This document shows positions 1-6,045 of a stretch of DNA of 8,889 nucleotides, piece after piece. The stretch spans positions 1 to 8,889 of the forward strand of contig URPS01000064.1 of the NCBI GenBank assembly GCA_900549855.1, given 5' to 3'. Made by a program: the position numbers and the translations under genes. Below the pieces are notes generated by a model. The model made no database searches. It was not told the origin of the DNA and saw only the letters and a program-made list of their open reading frames with translations. Within the stretch, counting starts at the first letter, position 1. Every line of letters begins with the position of its first letter. This stretch comes from an uncultured bacterium. Lineage in GTDB: Bacteria; Cyanobacteriota; Vampirovibrionia; Gastranaerophilales; Gastranaerophilaceae.

Positions 1-75
1 AAACACATAACACAAACCTTTCATACAACCTACACACTAACCTTCTACACATGAGGAATTAATGAAAAAAATTCC

Positions 76-109
76 AAAACCTTTCTTAAATCAAGAAAGG
101 TTTTTTTTT
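76..109. terminator. Intrinsic terminator, probably bidirectional
   Basis: A perfect 12-bp stem (76-87 with 93-104) around a 5-base loop runs into nine T residues (101-109), so it should stop plus-strand transcription arriving from left of the window. Read on the minus strand, the same stem is followed by GGAA and then seven T (plus-strand A-run at 65-71), so it may also work in that direction. The gene it serves lies outside the window; 1-75 holds no recognisable coding region. Confidence 0.85.
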
Positions 110-115
110 GTGCTA

Positions 116-383
116 CGCACGTAGACACAACTGTCGGCTTCTAGGTTTGAATTACAAAATTTTATTATAACAACCATCTCCGCCTCAAAGTGAAACTATC
201 ATAAAAAAGTACATTTGCCCCCGCACGTAGACACAACTGTCGGCTACTTGGTTGGGACTACAAAATTGTACTATAACTACCAGCTTCGCCTCAAAGTGAA
301 ACTACTAGATTAATGTACATTTGCCCCCGCACGTAGACATTGGGGCGGCTGCAGTGTGGTGATTACAAAATTATATTTGCCCC
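116..383. repeat. 106-bp direct tandem repeat, two full copies plus a truncated third
   Basis: Copies begin at 116, 222 and 328, each with CGCACGTAGACA. Copies 1 and 2 are exactly 106 bp each and differ at about 16 positions by hand alignment (about 85% identity). The best kept parts are the start (about 24 bases identical), the block CGCCTCAAAGTGAAACT, and the end GTACATTTGCCCC. The third copy (328-383) lacks the central block but keeps both ends. No reading frame or start codon is shared between copies, so it looks non-coding. It sits just upstream of the promoter at 400-428. Function unknown; it may be a genome-wide intergenic repeat family. Confidence 0.85.
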
Positions 384-399
384 TCTTAAATTTTTGCTA

Positions 400-428
400 T
401 TGAGTGTATAAGATATTTATGGTATTAT
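400..428 (+). promoter_or_regulatory. Sigma70-type promoter of the reductase gene
   Basis: TTGAGT (400-405), a 17-base spacer, then TATTAT (423-428). The predicted start of transcription is near 435, leaving a leader of only about 18 bases. That leader holds AGAGGG (438-443), a ribosome-binding site 9 bases before the ATG at 453. Assigned from motif match and position only. Confidence 0.6.
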
Positions 429-452
429 ACTCGTATAAGAGGGCTTAGAAAG

Positions 453-1289
453 ATGGGCTATAAAATATTATCAAAAAAAGAATTGTGTCCAAATCAATAC
501 GAAATTACTATTGAAGCGCCTTATGTTGTAAGGAATGCAAAGGCTGGACAATTTATAATTTTTAGAGCAGAAGAAAACGGAGAAAGAGTTCCGCTTACAA
601 TTGCTGATGTTAATAAAGAAACAGGCGCATTAACAATCGTATTCATGGCTGTGGGATATACAACAAAAAAACTTGCAGAATTGAATGTAGGTGATGAAGT
701 TGTTGATATTGTAGGACCTTTAGGTCAACCTACTCACATTAAGAAATACGGTACTGTAGTTTGTTTAGCCGGTGGCTATGGAGCGGCTCCTTGCTATCTT
801 ATAGCAAAAGCATTTAAAGAGGCCGGTAACAAGGTTTACATGATTATGGGTGCTAGGACAAAGGAACTAATCTTCTGGCAAGATAAAATGAAAAATGCAT
901 GTACTGAATTGTTTATAACAACGGATGACGGTTCTTTAGGAGAAAAAGGTTTTGTTACTCAAGTATTGGAACGTTTGATGGCATCTGAAGAAATTAATTA
1001 TGCAATTGCAGTTGGACCAATGCCAATGATGAGGGCTGTTGCTAATCTTACAAGAGATAAAGGTATTTATACAGAAGCAAGTATGAACCCTATTATGGTT
1101 GATGGTACTGGCATGTGTGGCGCTTGTAGAGTTACTGTTGGCGGAAAGACAAAATTTGCTTGTGTTGACGGACCTGATTTTAATGCGCATGAGATAGATT
1201 TTGATGAAGTTATCAACAGAACAAAAATATACAAAGACCAAGAAAAGAAGCGTTCTGAGAATTGCAATCTTTTAAAAATGGCAAAATAA
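453..1289 (+). CDS. nfnA: NfnA/SudB-type FAD/NAD-binding, 2Fe-2S reductase subunit
   Basis: 278 residues, the usual length for NfnA, the small subunit of NADH-dependent ferredoxin:NADP+ oxidoreductase, annotated elsewhere as sulfide/dihydroorotate dehydrogenase-like. Domains in order: a ferredoxin-reductase beta-barrel with the FAD motif RVPLTIAD (45-52) and GPLG (88-91); a nucleotide-binding fold opening with AGGYGAAP (106-113); TTDDGSLGEKGFVT (about 156-169); VGPMPMM (187-193); and a C-terminal 2Fe-2S loop with D217, C222, C225 and C237. One Asp plus three Cys is the NfnA ligand set; PyrK proteins use four Cys, which argues against a pyrimidine role. In the known complex this subunit exchanges electrons between NAD(H) and the large NfnB/GltA-like subunit, which binds NADP and 4Fe-4S clusters. 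No such partner lies in this window. The ATG has AGAGGG upstream. The next gene follows 36 bases on and is probably co-transcribed. Confidence 0.85.
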   Translation: MGYKILSKKELCPNQYEITIEAPYVVRNAKAGQFIIFRAEENGERVPLTIADVNKETGALTIVFMAVGYTTKKLAELNVGDEVVDIVGPLGQPTHIKKYGTVVCLAGGYGAAPCYLIAKAFKEAGNKVYMIMGARTKELIFWQDKMKNACTELFITTDDGSLGEKGFVTQVLERLMASEEINYAIAVGPMPMMRAVANLTRDKGIYTEASMNPIMVDGTGMCGACRVTVGGKTKFACVDGPDFNAHEIDFDEVINRTKIYKDQEKKRSENCNLLKMAK

Positions 1290-1325
1290 AATTAATCAGT
1301 AAATAATTAACATAGGAGATAATTA

Positions 1326-1535
1326 ATGGCTCGTGATCAAGAAAAATCAATACCTTTGTGCCCACTAATGAGTGTAGGGTCACAAGTGGAAATTGTTTGT
1401 ATGCAAGAAAATTGTGCTTGGTATTTAAAGAATTATAAAATTTGCTCTGTTTATATGATGGCGCATAACTCAATGTTGGATGTTCAAGCAAAACAGGCGA
1501 AAGCAAGGCAAGCACAGCAAAATCCGAATGCGTAG
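1326..1535 (+). CDS. Small four-cysteine protein of unknown function
   Basis: 69 residues with a strong ribosome-binding site (AGGAGA at 1314-1319, 6 bases before the ATG). The four cysteines C12, C25, C30 and C40 have spacing C-x12-C-x4-C-x9-C. The core reads CPLM, then CMQENCAWY, then KICS. It resembles short bacterial proteins with a 'CP...C...CAWW...C' pattern whose function I do not know. Four Cys in 29 residues suggest a metal site (zinc or Fe-S), but this is inference. The tail after residue 50 is rich in Ala, Gln and Lys with no aromatic residues and is probably a helix or disordered. There is no signal peptide or membrane segment, so it should be cytoplasmic. It lies 36 bases after the reductase gene and ends just before a terminator hairpin. 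Confidence 0.8.
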   Translation: MARDQEKSIPLCPLMSVGSQVEIVCMQENCAWYLKNYKICSVYMMAHNSMLDVQAKQAKARQAQQNPNA

Positions 1536-1549
1536 CTAGAAAACTTTTC

Positions 1550-1580
1550 AAGCCGGTTTATACCGGCTTTTTATATTTTT
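1550..1580 (+). terminator. Intrinsic terminator between the four-cysteine gene and purA
   Basis: Stem AAGCCGGT/ACCGGCTT type (1550-1557 with 1562-1569), loop of 4, followed by a T-rich tract to 1580 broken once by ATA. It begins 14 bases after the preceding stop codon. It ends 15 bases before the purA ATG, so it may partly rather than fully separate the two genes. Confidence 0.85.
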
Positions 1581-1595
1581 AAGGGAGATTAAATA

Positions 1596-2873
1596 ATGAA
1601 AAATACAGTTGTTATCGGAGCTCAATGGGGTGATGAAGGTAAGGCTAAAATAACAGATTTACTTGCAGAAAAAGCTGATTTAATAATAAGATATCAAGGT
1701 GGCTGCAATGCCGGTCATACCGTTGTAACCGGTGGCAAAACTTACAAATTTCATTTAATCCCATCTGGGATTCTTTATGATAAAACGGTTTGTTTTATTG
1801 GTGCAGGTACCGTTATTCATCCTGAATCTTTTGAAAAAGAATTGAACGAGCTTAAAGCGGAAGGAGTAAACTTCAAGAATCTTAAAATTTCTCCTTTGGC
1901 ATCAATAACTATGCCATATCACATAGAAGTTGATGGTTATAACGAAGCTCATTCAGGAAAAGGTAAAATTGGTACTACAAAAAAAGGCATAGGTCCAACT
2001 TACACTGATAAAATGGCAAGAATTGGGTTAAAAATTCAAGACTTGTATTCTTATGAAGCTCTAAACGAAAAGCTTGATATGATTTTGCCAATAAAGAACA
2101 AAACTCTTAAAAATGTTTACGGGCTAGAAGAATACACTAAAGATTGCATAATTTCTTTATGTGAAAAATATGCGGAGCTCTTTAGACCTTTCGTTTGTTT
2201 TGAATGGCAGGATTTATTAAATCGTTTTAAGGACAAAAAAGTTTTATTCGAAGGGGCACAAGGTGTCATGCTCGATATTGATTATGGAACATACCCATTT
2301 GTAACCAGTTCAAATCCAATTGGCGGCGGAGCTTCTACCGGCAGCGGTTACGGTCCTTGTATGATACAAGAAGTTGTTGGAGTTTCAAAAGCTTATGTAA
2401 CAAGGGTTGGCGAAGGTCCTTTTGTTACAGAATTAAGCGATGAAACAGGAAAGAGTATTCAGGATATCGGACACGAATTTGGTGTAACAACTGGTAGACC
2501 AAGAAGATGCGGTTGGTTTGATGCTGTAATTATGAAATACGCAGTTTTAGTTGGCGGCATTACAAATGTTGCTTTAACAAAGATTGATGTATTTGATACA
2601 TTTGATGAAATCAAGATTTGTACAGCATACAAAGATTGTCGTAATGATAAAGTGTACACTACTTATCCTACTGATGTATTTATACATAAATATCTTGAAC
2701 CTATTTATGAAACAATGGCAGGTTGGAAAACTTCTATAAGCGACATCAGAAAGTATGAAGATTTGCCTGAAAATGCTAAAAAATACATTGAACACGTTGA
2801 AGATTTAATTGGTGCGCCAATTGGTATTATTAGCGTTGGACCGGATAGGGAGCAGACTATTTTTAGGAAGTAA
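1596..2873 (+). CDS. purA: Adenylosuccinate synthetase
   Basis: 425 residues, full length for the family. It joins IMP and aspartate using GTP to make adenylosuccinate, the first committed step from IMP to AMP, in the cytoplasm. Visible family motifs: the GTP-binding N-terminus QWGDEGKAK (10-18) with catalytic D13; NAGHT with its conserved His; GIGPTYTDK; the FEGAQG loop; TSSNP; GEGPFVTEL; GVTTGRPRRCGWFD; LTKIDVFD for guanine recognition; and the closing SVGPDREQTI. The first motif is usually GDEGKGK; here the second Gly is Ala (residue 17). Overall wording is closest in memory to cyanobacterial PurA. The ATG is set by AGGGAGA (1582-1588, 7 bases upstream). No promoter fits between the upstream terminator and this site, so expression may depend on read-through. 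No clear terminator follows. Confidence 0.97.
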   Translation: MKNTVVIGAQWGDEGKAKITDLLAEKADLIIRYQGGCNAGHTVVTGGKTYKFHLIPSGILYDKTVCFIGAGTVIHPESFEKELNELKAEGVNFKNLKISPLASITMPYHIEVDGYNEAHSGKGKIGTTKKGIGPTYTDKMARIGLKIQDLYSYEALNEKLDMILPIKNKTLKNVYGLEEYTKDCIISLCEKYAELFRPFVCFEWQDLLNRFKDKKVLFEGAQGVMLDIDYGTYPFVTSSNPIGGGASTGSGYGPCMIQEVVGVSKAYVTRVGEGPFVTELSDETGKSIQDIGHEFGVTTGRPRRCGWFDAVIMKYAVLVGGITNVALTKIDVFDTFDEIKICTAYKDCRNDKVYTTYPTDVFIHKYLEPIYETMAGWKTSISDIRKYEDLPENAKKYIEHVEDLIGAPIGIISVGPDREQTIFRK

Positions 2874-2966
2874 ATTCCACGACAATAGCCCCACCTTGTC
2901 TTGGATTATTTGGGGTGTCGGCAAAGTAACGTCTTACGGGCTTACGCCCTACCGAAAATTCGCTAG

Positions 2967-3300
2967 CCCTCTCCTACAAGGTATTACTGTCCAAAATAAA
3001 TTTAATAAAATGAAAATAGTTAATAAATAGCTGGATTTCTCGTTTTGCAATATACTTCCAAGCTTGTTGTTAAGATTACCAGTTAATAAGTGAAGTGAAA
3101 AATCGAACCTCGTAATGACGCTAAGTCGGTAGTTTTACGTCGAATCATCCTGAGTGCGATTAGCGTGAAGGATCCAGCTATTTAACAACTTTTATCTTGA
3201 GTCTATACAATATAAATTTTACAAAAATTACTTGTTATGACTATATCCTAGCGAGCAATGATAGATTTATTTCGGACAGTAGTGTCTTACAAGGTGAGGG
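2967..3300. repeat. Inverted-repeat element of about 334 bp (outer arms)
   Basis: The left arm (2967-3004) and the reverse complement of the right arm (3262-3300) share CCCTC(T/A)CCT at the outer end. At the inner end they share a 20-base block with two mismatches, TACTGTCC(A/G)AAATAAAT(T/C)TA; the middle of the arms has diverged. Arms of 38-39 bases around about 257 bp with no gene suggest a MITE-like non-autonomous element or an IS remnant. No target-site duplication was identified by eye. Confidence 0.5.
3019..3189. repeat. Inner palindromic repeat element, about 170 bp
   Basis: An exact 12-base inverted repeat, AAATAGCTGGAT (3025-3036) and ATCCAGCTATTT (3172-3183), extends imperfectly to 3019 and 3189. 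The interior holds CCTCGTAATGACG (3104-3116) and CATCCTGAG...GAAGGATCC (about 3146-3174). These are phrases typical of short palindromic intergenic repeats in many bacterial genomes (seen as GTCATTGCGAGG and CATCCTGAGCGAAGGATCC). It lies wholly inside the 2967-3300 element, so one appears to have inserted into, or fused with, the other. Confidence 0.5.
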
Positions 3301-3323
3301 AACGACAGACACTTGTATTTTAA

Positions 3324-3422
3324 AAAATATACCCACCCGCATCTGTAAAACTCAGCATGAAAACCCTCAATTATATGACACCTAAACAGAAACTTCAATA
3401 TTTTAGTGTTGTGATTGCTTTT
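3324..3422 (+). pseudogene. Possible decayed C-terminus of an rve-type (DDE) transposase
   Basis: The frame ending at the stop codon 3423-3425 reads KTLNYMTPKQKLQYF near its end. The LNYMTP phrase is like the 'RPH..LNY.TP' tail of IS3/IS481-style transposases. In the overlapping frame the preceding residues are KTQHENPQ, which could be a worn 'N..RPH..' before a one-base shift. The frame is closed upstream by a stop at 3321-3323 and has no start or ribosome-binding site. It lies directly beside the inverted-repeat element. The match is short, so this is a suggestion only. Confidence 0.25.
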
Positions 3423-3563
3423 TAAATTCACCAAGATTAAACTGTAAACTTTTGTAACAAAATAAATAAAACGTGAAATTAGATATTTTTAATATACTTT
3501 ATATATATGTAAGATGTAAATAAAGATTTAATCCCTAAATCCCTTCCTAACTAATTTTCCTAG

Positions 3564-3589
3564 CTTCTCATTTTGAGAAGTTTTTTTTT
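3564..3589 (+). terminator. Orphan plus-strand intrinsic terminator
   Basis: A 7-bp perfect stem CTTCTCA/TGAGAAG (3564-3570 with 3574-3580), loop TTT, then nine T (3581-3589). The T-run is on the plus strand only; read on the minus strand the stem is followed by CTAGGAAAATT, so it is not a good terminator for the converging glycosyltransferase gene. No plus-strand gene lies between purA, which ends 690 bp earlier, and this site. Confidence 0.75.
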
Positions 3590-3596
3590 GCAAAAA

Positions 3597-4538
3597 TTAT
3601 AATCTAAGTTCAAGTTCTTTAAGACGTGTCTGAACATCTTCCATAAGTTTCCGATTTATAGAGAGTAAATCTCCAATTACAGCAATAACACCAAGCTGAA
3701 CAGAAGAAATCAGGCATATTGCTGCGAATATTAAAGATTGAATATGTCCATTTCCGTTGCCTTCAATAAAATAATAAAGGTATCTTATGGCTGTTAAAAG
3801 TCCGATAAAGCCGACAATTCCGGATATTGTTATAAAGAATCTGAAAGGACGATAAACAATAAACATTCTAATGATTGTTTTCATTGATTTGAACATATAA
3901 TCAAAGATATTTTTTACCAGTTTAGAATCACGCAATTTTTCGTTAACTCTAATTGGTACGGATACAATTTTTAAATCTTTTGCGTTTGCTTGAAGTATAG
4001 TTTCCATCGTGTATGTGTAATTATCAAATACATTTAGTCTAATAGCTGCGTGTTTTGAAAAAGCTCTAAAACCGCTAGGAGCATCTTTTACATTTGTAGA
4101 AGAAAGCAGGCGCAAAACTGCTGAACCAAATTTTTGGCAAATTTTTTTGAATGGTGAAAATTCTTTAATTGTCCCAATATCTCTTGCTCCGATTACAATA
4201 TCTGCTTCTCCTGTAATAATCGGTTCTGCAAGTTTTTCAATATCTGCTGCGCAATATTGATTGTCGGCATCTGTGTTTACTATTATATCAGCACCACTTT
4301 TTAGAGAATATCTGAGTCCGCTTCTAAAAGCATTGGCGAGTCCTTTGTTTGGTTTTATATTTAGAACGGTAGCGCCCCAAATTTTAGCAATGTTTTCAGA
4401 ATTGTCGTTTGAACCGTCATTTATCACAAGAACTTCTATCTCATCAATGCCGGCAATTGTTTTTGGCAAATCGTTGAGCGTTGTTAATAATGTTTCTTCT
4501 TCATTATAACAAGGTATTTGAATAATTAGTTTTGTCAT
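3597..4538 (-). CDS. GT2 polyprenyl-phosphate glycosyltransferase (DPM1/GtrB/ArnC-like)
   Basis: 313 residues. The family moves a sugar from a nucleotide donor to a lipid phosphate (undecaprenyl phosphate) on the inner face of the membrane. The N-terminal GT-A fold shows PCYNEEETL (9-17), DGS (41-43), NKGLANAFRSG (64-74), DADNQY (90-95, the metal-binding DxD) and the conserved SGFRAF (155-160). Two membrane helices follow, at about 232-258 and 268-292, then a charged cytoplasmic tail; this two-helix layout is of the GtrB/Dpm type. The ATG at 4536-4538 has no Shine-Dalgarno sequence, and the promoter sits immediately upstream, so the mRNA is probably leaderless. It diverges from a membrane GT-C enzyme that could use its product. 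The sugar cannot be told from sequence. Confidence 0.9.
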   Translation of the reverse strand: MTKLIIQIPCYNEEETLLTTLNDLPKTIAGIDEIEVLVINDGSNDNSENIAKIWGATVLNIKPNKGLANAFRSGLRYSLKSGADIIVNTDADNQYCAADIEKLAEPIITGEADIVIGARDIGTIKEFSPFKKICQKFGSAVLRLLSSTNVKDAPSGFRAFSKHAAIRLNVFDNYTYTMETILQANAKDLKIVSVPIRVNEKLRDSKLVKNIFDYMFKSMKTIIRMFIVYRPFRFFITISGIVGFIGLLTAIRYLYYFIEGNGNGHIQSLIFAAICLISSVQLGVIAVIGDLLSINRKLMEDVQTRLKELELRL

Positions 4539-4545
4539 GTAAAAT

Positions 4546-4574
4546 ATTATATATAAATAAGGTATTTGTGTAAA
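4546..4574 (-). promoter_or_regulatory. Near-consensus promoter giving a probable leaderless mRNA
   Basis: On the minus strand: TTTACA (4569-4574), an exact 17-base spacer (4552-4568), then a perfect TATAAT (4546-4551). Only 7 bases (4539-4545) separate the -10 box from the A of the ATG at 4538, so transcription should begin on or beside the start codon. There is no space for a ribosome-binding site. Confidence 0.75.
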
Positions 4575-4594
4575 GAAGAAATGGGGATAGTTGA

Positions 4595-6037
4595 GTGCTT
4601 TATATAATGCTTTTGGGGCTTATTTTGAGGCTTACAAATATAATTAAGCCGGAAGGGCTTTGGAATGATGAATATGTAAGCTGGCATGTTGCGTCTACTC
4701 CATTTTTTGGTGGTTTTGGAGAAGAAATTCTAAAACAATGTCATATGCCTTTGTATTACTTATATCTAAAACCTTTTGCAGGATGCTCAGATACTATATT
4801 ACGTTTAACTTCTGTAATTCCGGCGTTGCTTGCAATTCCGGTAATGTATCTAGTTGGAAAAGAAGTTTCTAAAAGAGCCGGATATTATGCTGCAACTATA
4901 ACATCAATACTTTCTTTTCTTGTATATTATGCGCAAGAAGTACGGTTTTATTCGATTTTATTTTTGTTTTCTGCGTTATCGCTCTTGTATCTGATTAGGT
5001 ATATAAGATATGATGATAAGAAAAATTTAACACTATTTATTGTATCAAGCGTTCTAATTCTGCTAACACACGTGATTGGAATTATTTATGTTGCGTTAAC
5101 TTTCTTCTATATTGCTTATAAGAGGAAAAGAAAATCTGTTTATATATATTCTATTGTAGCAACGGTTGTATTATCTCTTATAATCTCTACAAATGTCTTA
5201 AGAATGATACCTGTTTCTCAATGGTGGGGGCACTTTAGTTATACAAATATTTTGTTTTTATTCAGTGATTTTTTCTCTCCGATTTTAACGAATAATGTGA
5301 ATGCGCCAACTGTATTTTTTTATAATAAATCAATAGCATTGTGGCAGACTATTCCAACATTGATAGCTCTTTTTGCAATAATTAAGGGGGCAAAAAAAGG
5401 TCTGTCATTAATTGTGCTGGGCGTGATTCTTATTATGTCATCTCTAGCTATTTCCGGCAAATTAGTATTTATAACGAAATATTTAATAGAAATTCTTCCT
5501 ATTTTAATATTGTTTTTAGCAAGAGGTTTTGCAAAATTAAAACAACAAGGGCTTATATTACTCGCTATTTTTGTATTATTTCATTTGAGTTCATATTTCA
5601 CGCCATATTATGTAACAAAATTAAGACGAACAGAGGGACATAAAATTGTGGGTGATATTTTGAACTATCAAAATCCGCAAAATATTATTTTTACTTATTA
5701 TGAACCGGACAGATTTTCCAGATACACAAATTTTGATAATAAAAAAATGTACTATATAAGCAAGAGTAATCGAGTTTTGTATATGTCTAATCCAGCGCAA
5801 ATATTATCAGAAATTCCGGTTGGAGAAACTGTTTCAGTCGTATTTTTGGATAGCGTAAGCTTTTTTGATGAAAAATATTTGCAGGAAAATAAGGACAACC
5901 CTATGCTTCCGGAGATGTTTGTAACATTTTCTAATGTAAAAAATTCAATGATTAAAAGAATGAATACTGATTTTAAAGAATTCAAAGTCACAAAAGGCGG
6001 CGCTTGGACAGTTATTTATGCAAAAAGGTTCAAATAA
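4595..6037 (+). CDS. GT-C membrane glycosyltransferase (GT39/ArnT/PMT_2-like)
   Basis: 480 residues, strongly hydrophobic over residues 1-335 with about ten predicted membrane helices, then a more soluble C-terminal part (about 340-480). Family marks: WNDEY (23-27) in the first outer loop, with the Asp-Glu expected at the catalytic site; HMPLYY (50-55), like the HPPLYY motif; and AQEVRFY (113-119), the second-loop motif of PMT_2 proteins. Such enzymes transfer sugars from polyprenyl-phosphate donors to lipid, glycan or protein acceptors outside the inner membrane. The start is GTG at 4595, next to an in-frame TGA at 4592 that bars any earlier start, with GGGGA (4583-4587) as the ribosome-binding site; ATG 4607 is the alternative. 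The divergent GT2 gene probably makes its donor. The stop lies 8 bases from the converging toxin-like gene, with no terminator between. Confidence 0.85.
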   Translation: MLYIMLLGLILRLTNIIKPEGLWNDEYVSWHVASTPFFGGFGEEILKQCHMPLYYLYLKPFAGCSDTILRLTSVIPALLAIPVMYLVGKEVSKRAGYYAATITSILSFLVYYAQEVRFYSILFLFSALSLLYLIRYIRYDDKKNLTLFIVSSVLILLTHVIGIIYVALTFFYIAYKRKRKSVYIYSIVATVVLSLIISTNVLRMIPVSQWWGHFSYTNILFLFSDFFSPILTNNVNAPTVFFYNKSIALWQTIPTLIALFAIIKGAKKGLSLIVLGVILIMSSLAISGKLVFITKYLIEILPILILFLARGFAKLKQQGLILLAIFVLFHLSSYFTPYYVTKLRRTEGHKIVGDILNYQNPQNIIFTYYEPDRFSRYTNFDNKKMYYISKSNRVLYMSNPAQILSEIPVGETVSVVFLDSVSFFDEKYLQENKDNPMLPEMFVTFSNVKNSMIKRMNTDFKEFKVTKGGAWTVIYAKRFK

Positions 6038-6045
6038 TTATAATA

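Larger units (their letters stand above)
2874..3596. other. 723-bp gene-poor spacer rich in inverted repeats
   Basis: No open frame here has a ribosome-binding site together with protein-like composition. The spacer holds a weak interrupted hairpin just after purA (CGACA and CCCC near 2880-2893 pairing with GGGG and TGTCG near 2912-2921, no T-tract). It also holds a small GGGC-TTAC-GCCC palindrome (2938-2949), two nested inverted-repeat elements (2967-3300 and 3019-3189), a possible transposase remnant (3324-3422), a very AT-rich stretch (3440-3530) and an orphan terminator (3564-3589). It looks like a landing site for mobile or palindromic repeats. Confidence 0.7.

Noticed and set aside
63..125. 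Tiny open frame beginning ATGAAAAAAATTCC with GAGGAA just before it
   Set aside because: It reads straight through the terminator stem and its T-tract and ends within the tandem repeat; its codons are the hairpin itself.
116..383. Tandem units considered as a CRISPR array or coding repeat
   Set aside because: Units are contiguous at 106 bp without unique spacers, copies vary internally, and no frame is kept open across units.
2809..3030. 73-residue frame overlapping the end of purA
   Set aside because: It begins inside purA in another frame and continues through repeat sequence; a shadow frame.
3080..3190. tRNA-like T-loop phrase GGTTCGATT on the minus strand
   Set aside because: The flanking bases do not form a T-stem, and no acceptor or anticodon arm can be built; it belongs to the inner repeat element.
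3197..3385. 62-residue plus-strand frame in the spacer
   Set aside because: TTG start with no ribosome-binding site; it crosses the right arm of the inverted-repeat element and has no protein-like pattern apart from the possible transposase scrap at its end.
4532..4557. Plus-strand promoter for the GT-C gene (TTGTCA with TATAAA)
   Set aside because: The boxes are only 14 bases apart and overlap the strong minus-strand promoter; too weak to call, although some divergent promoter must exist here.
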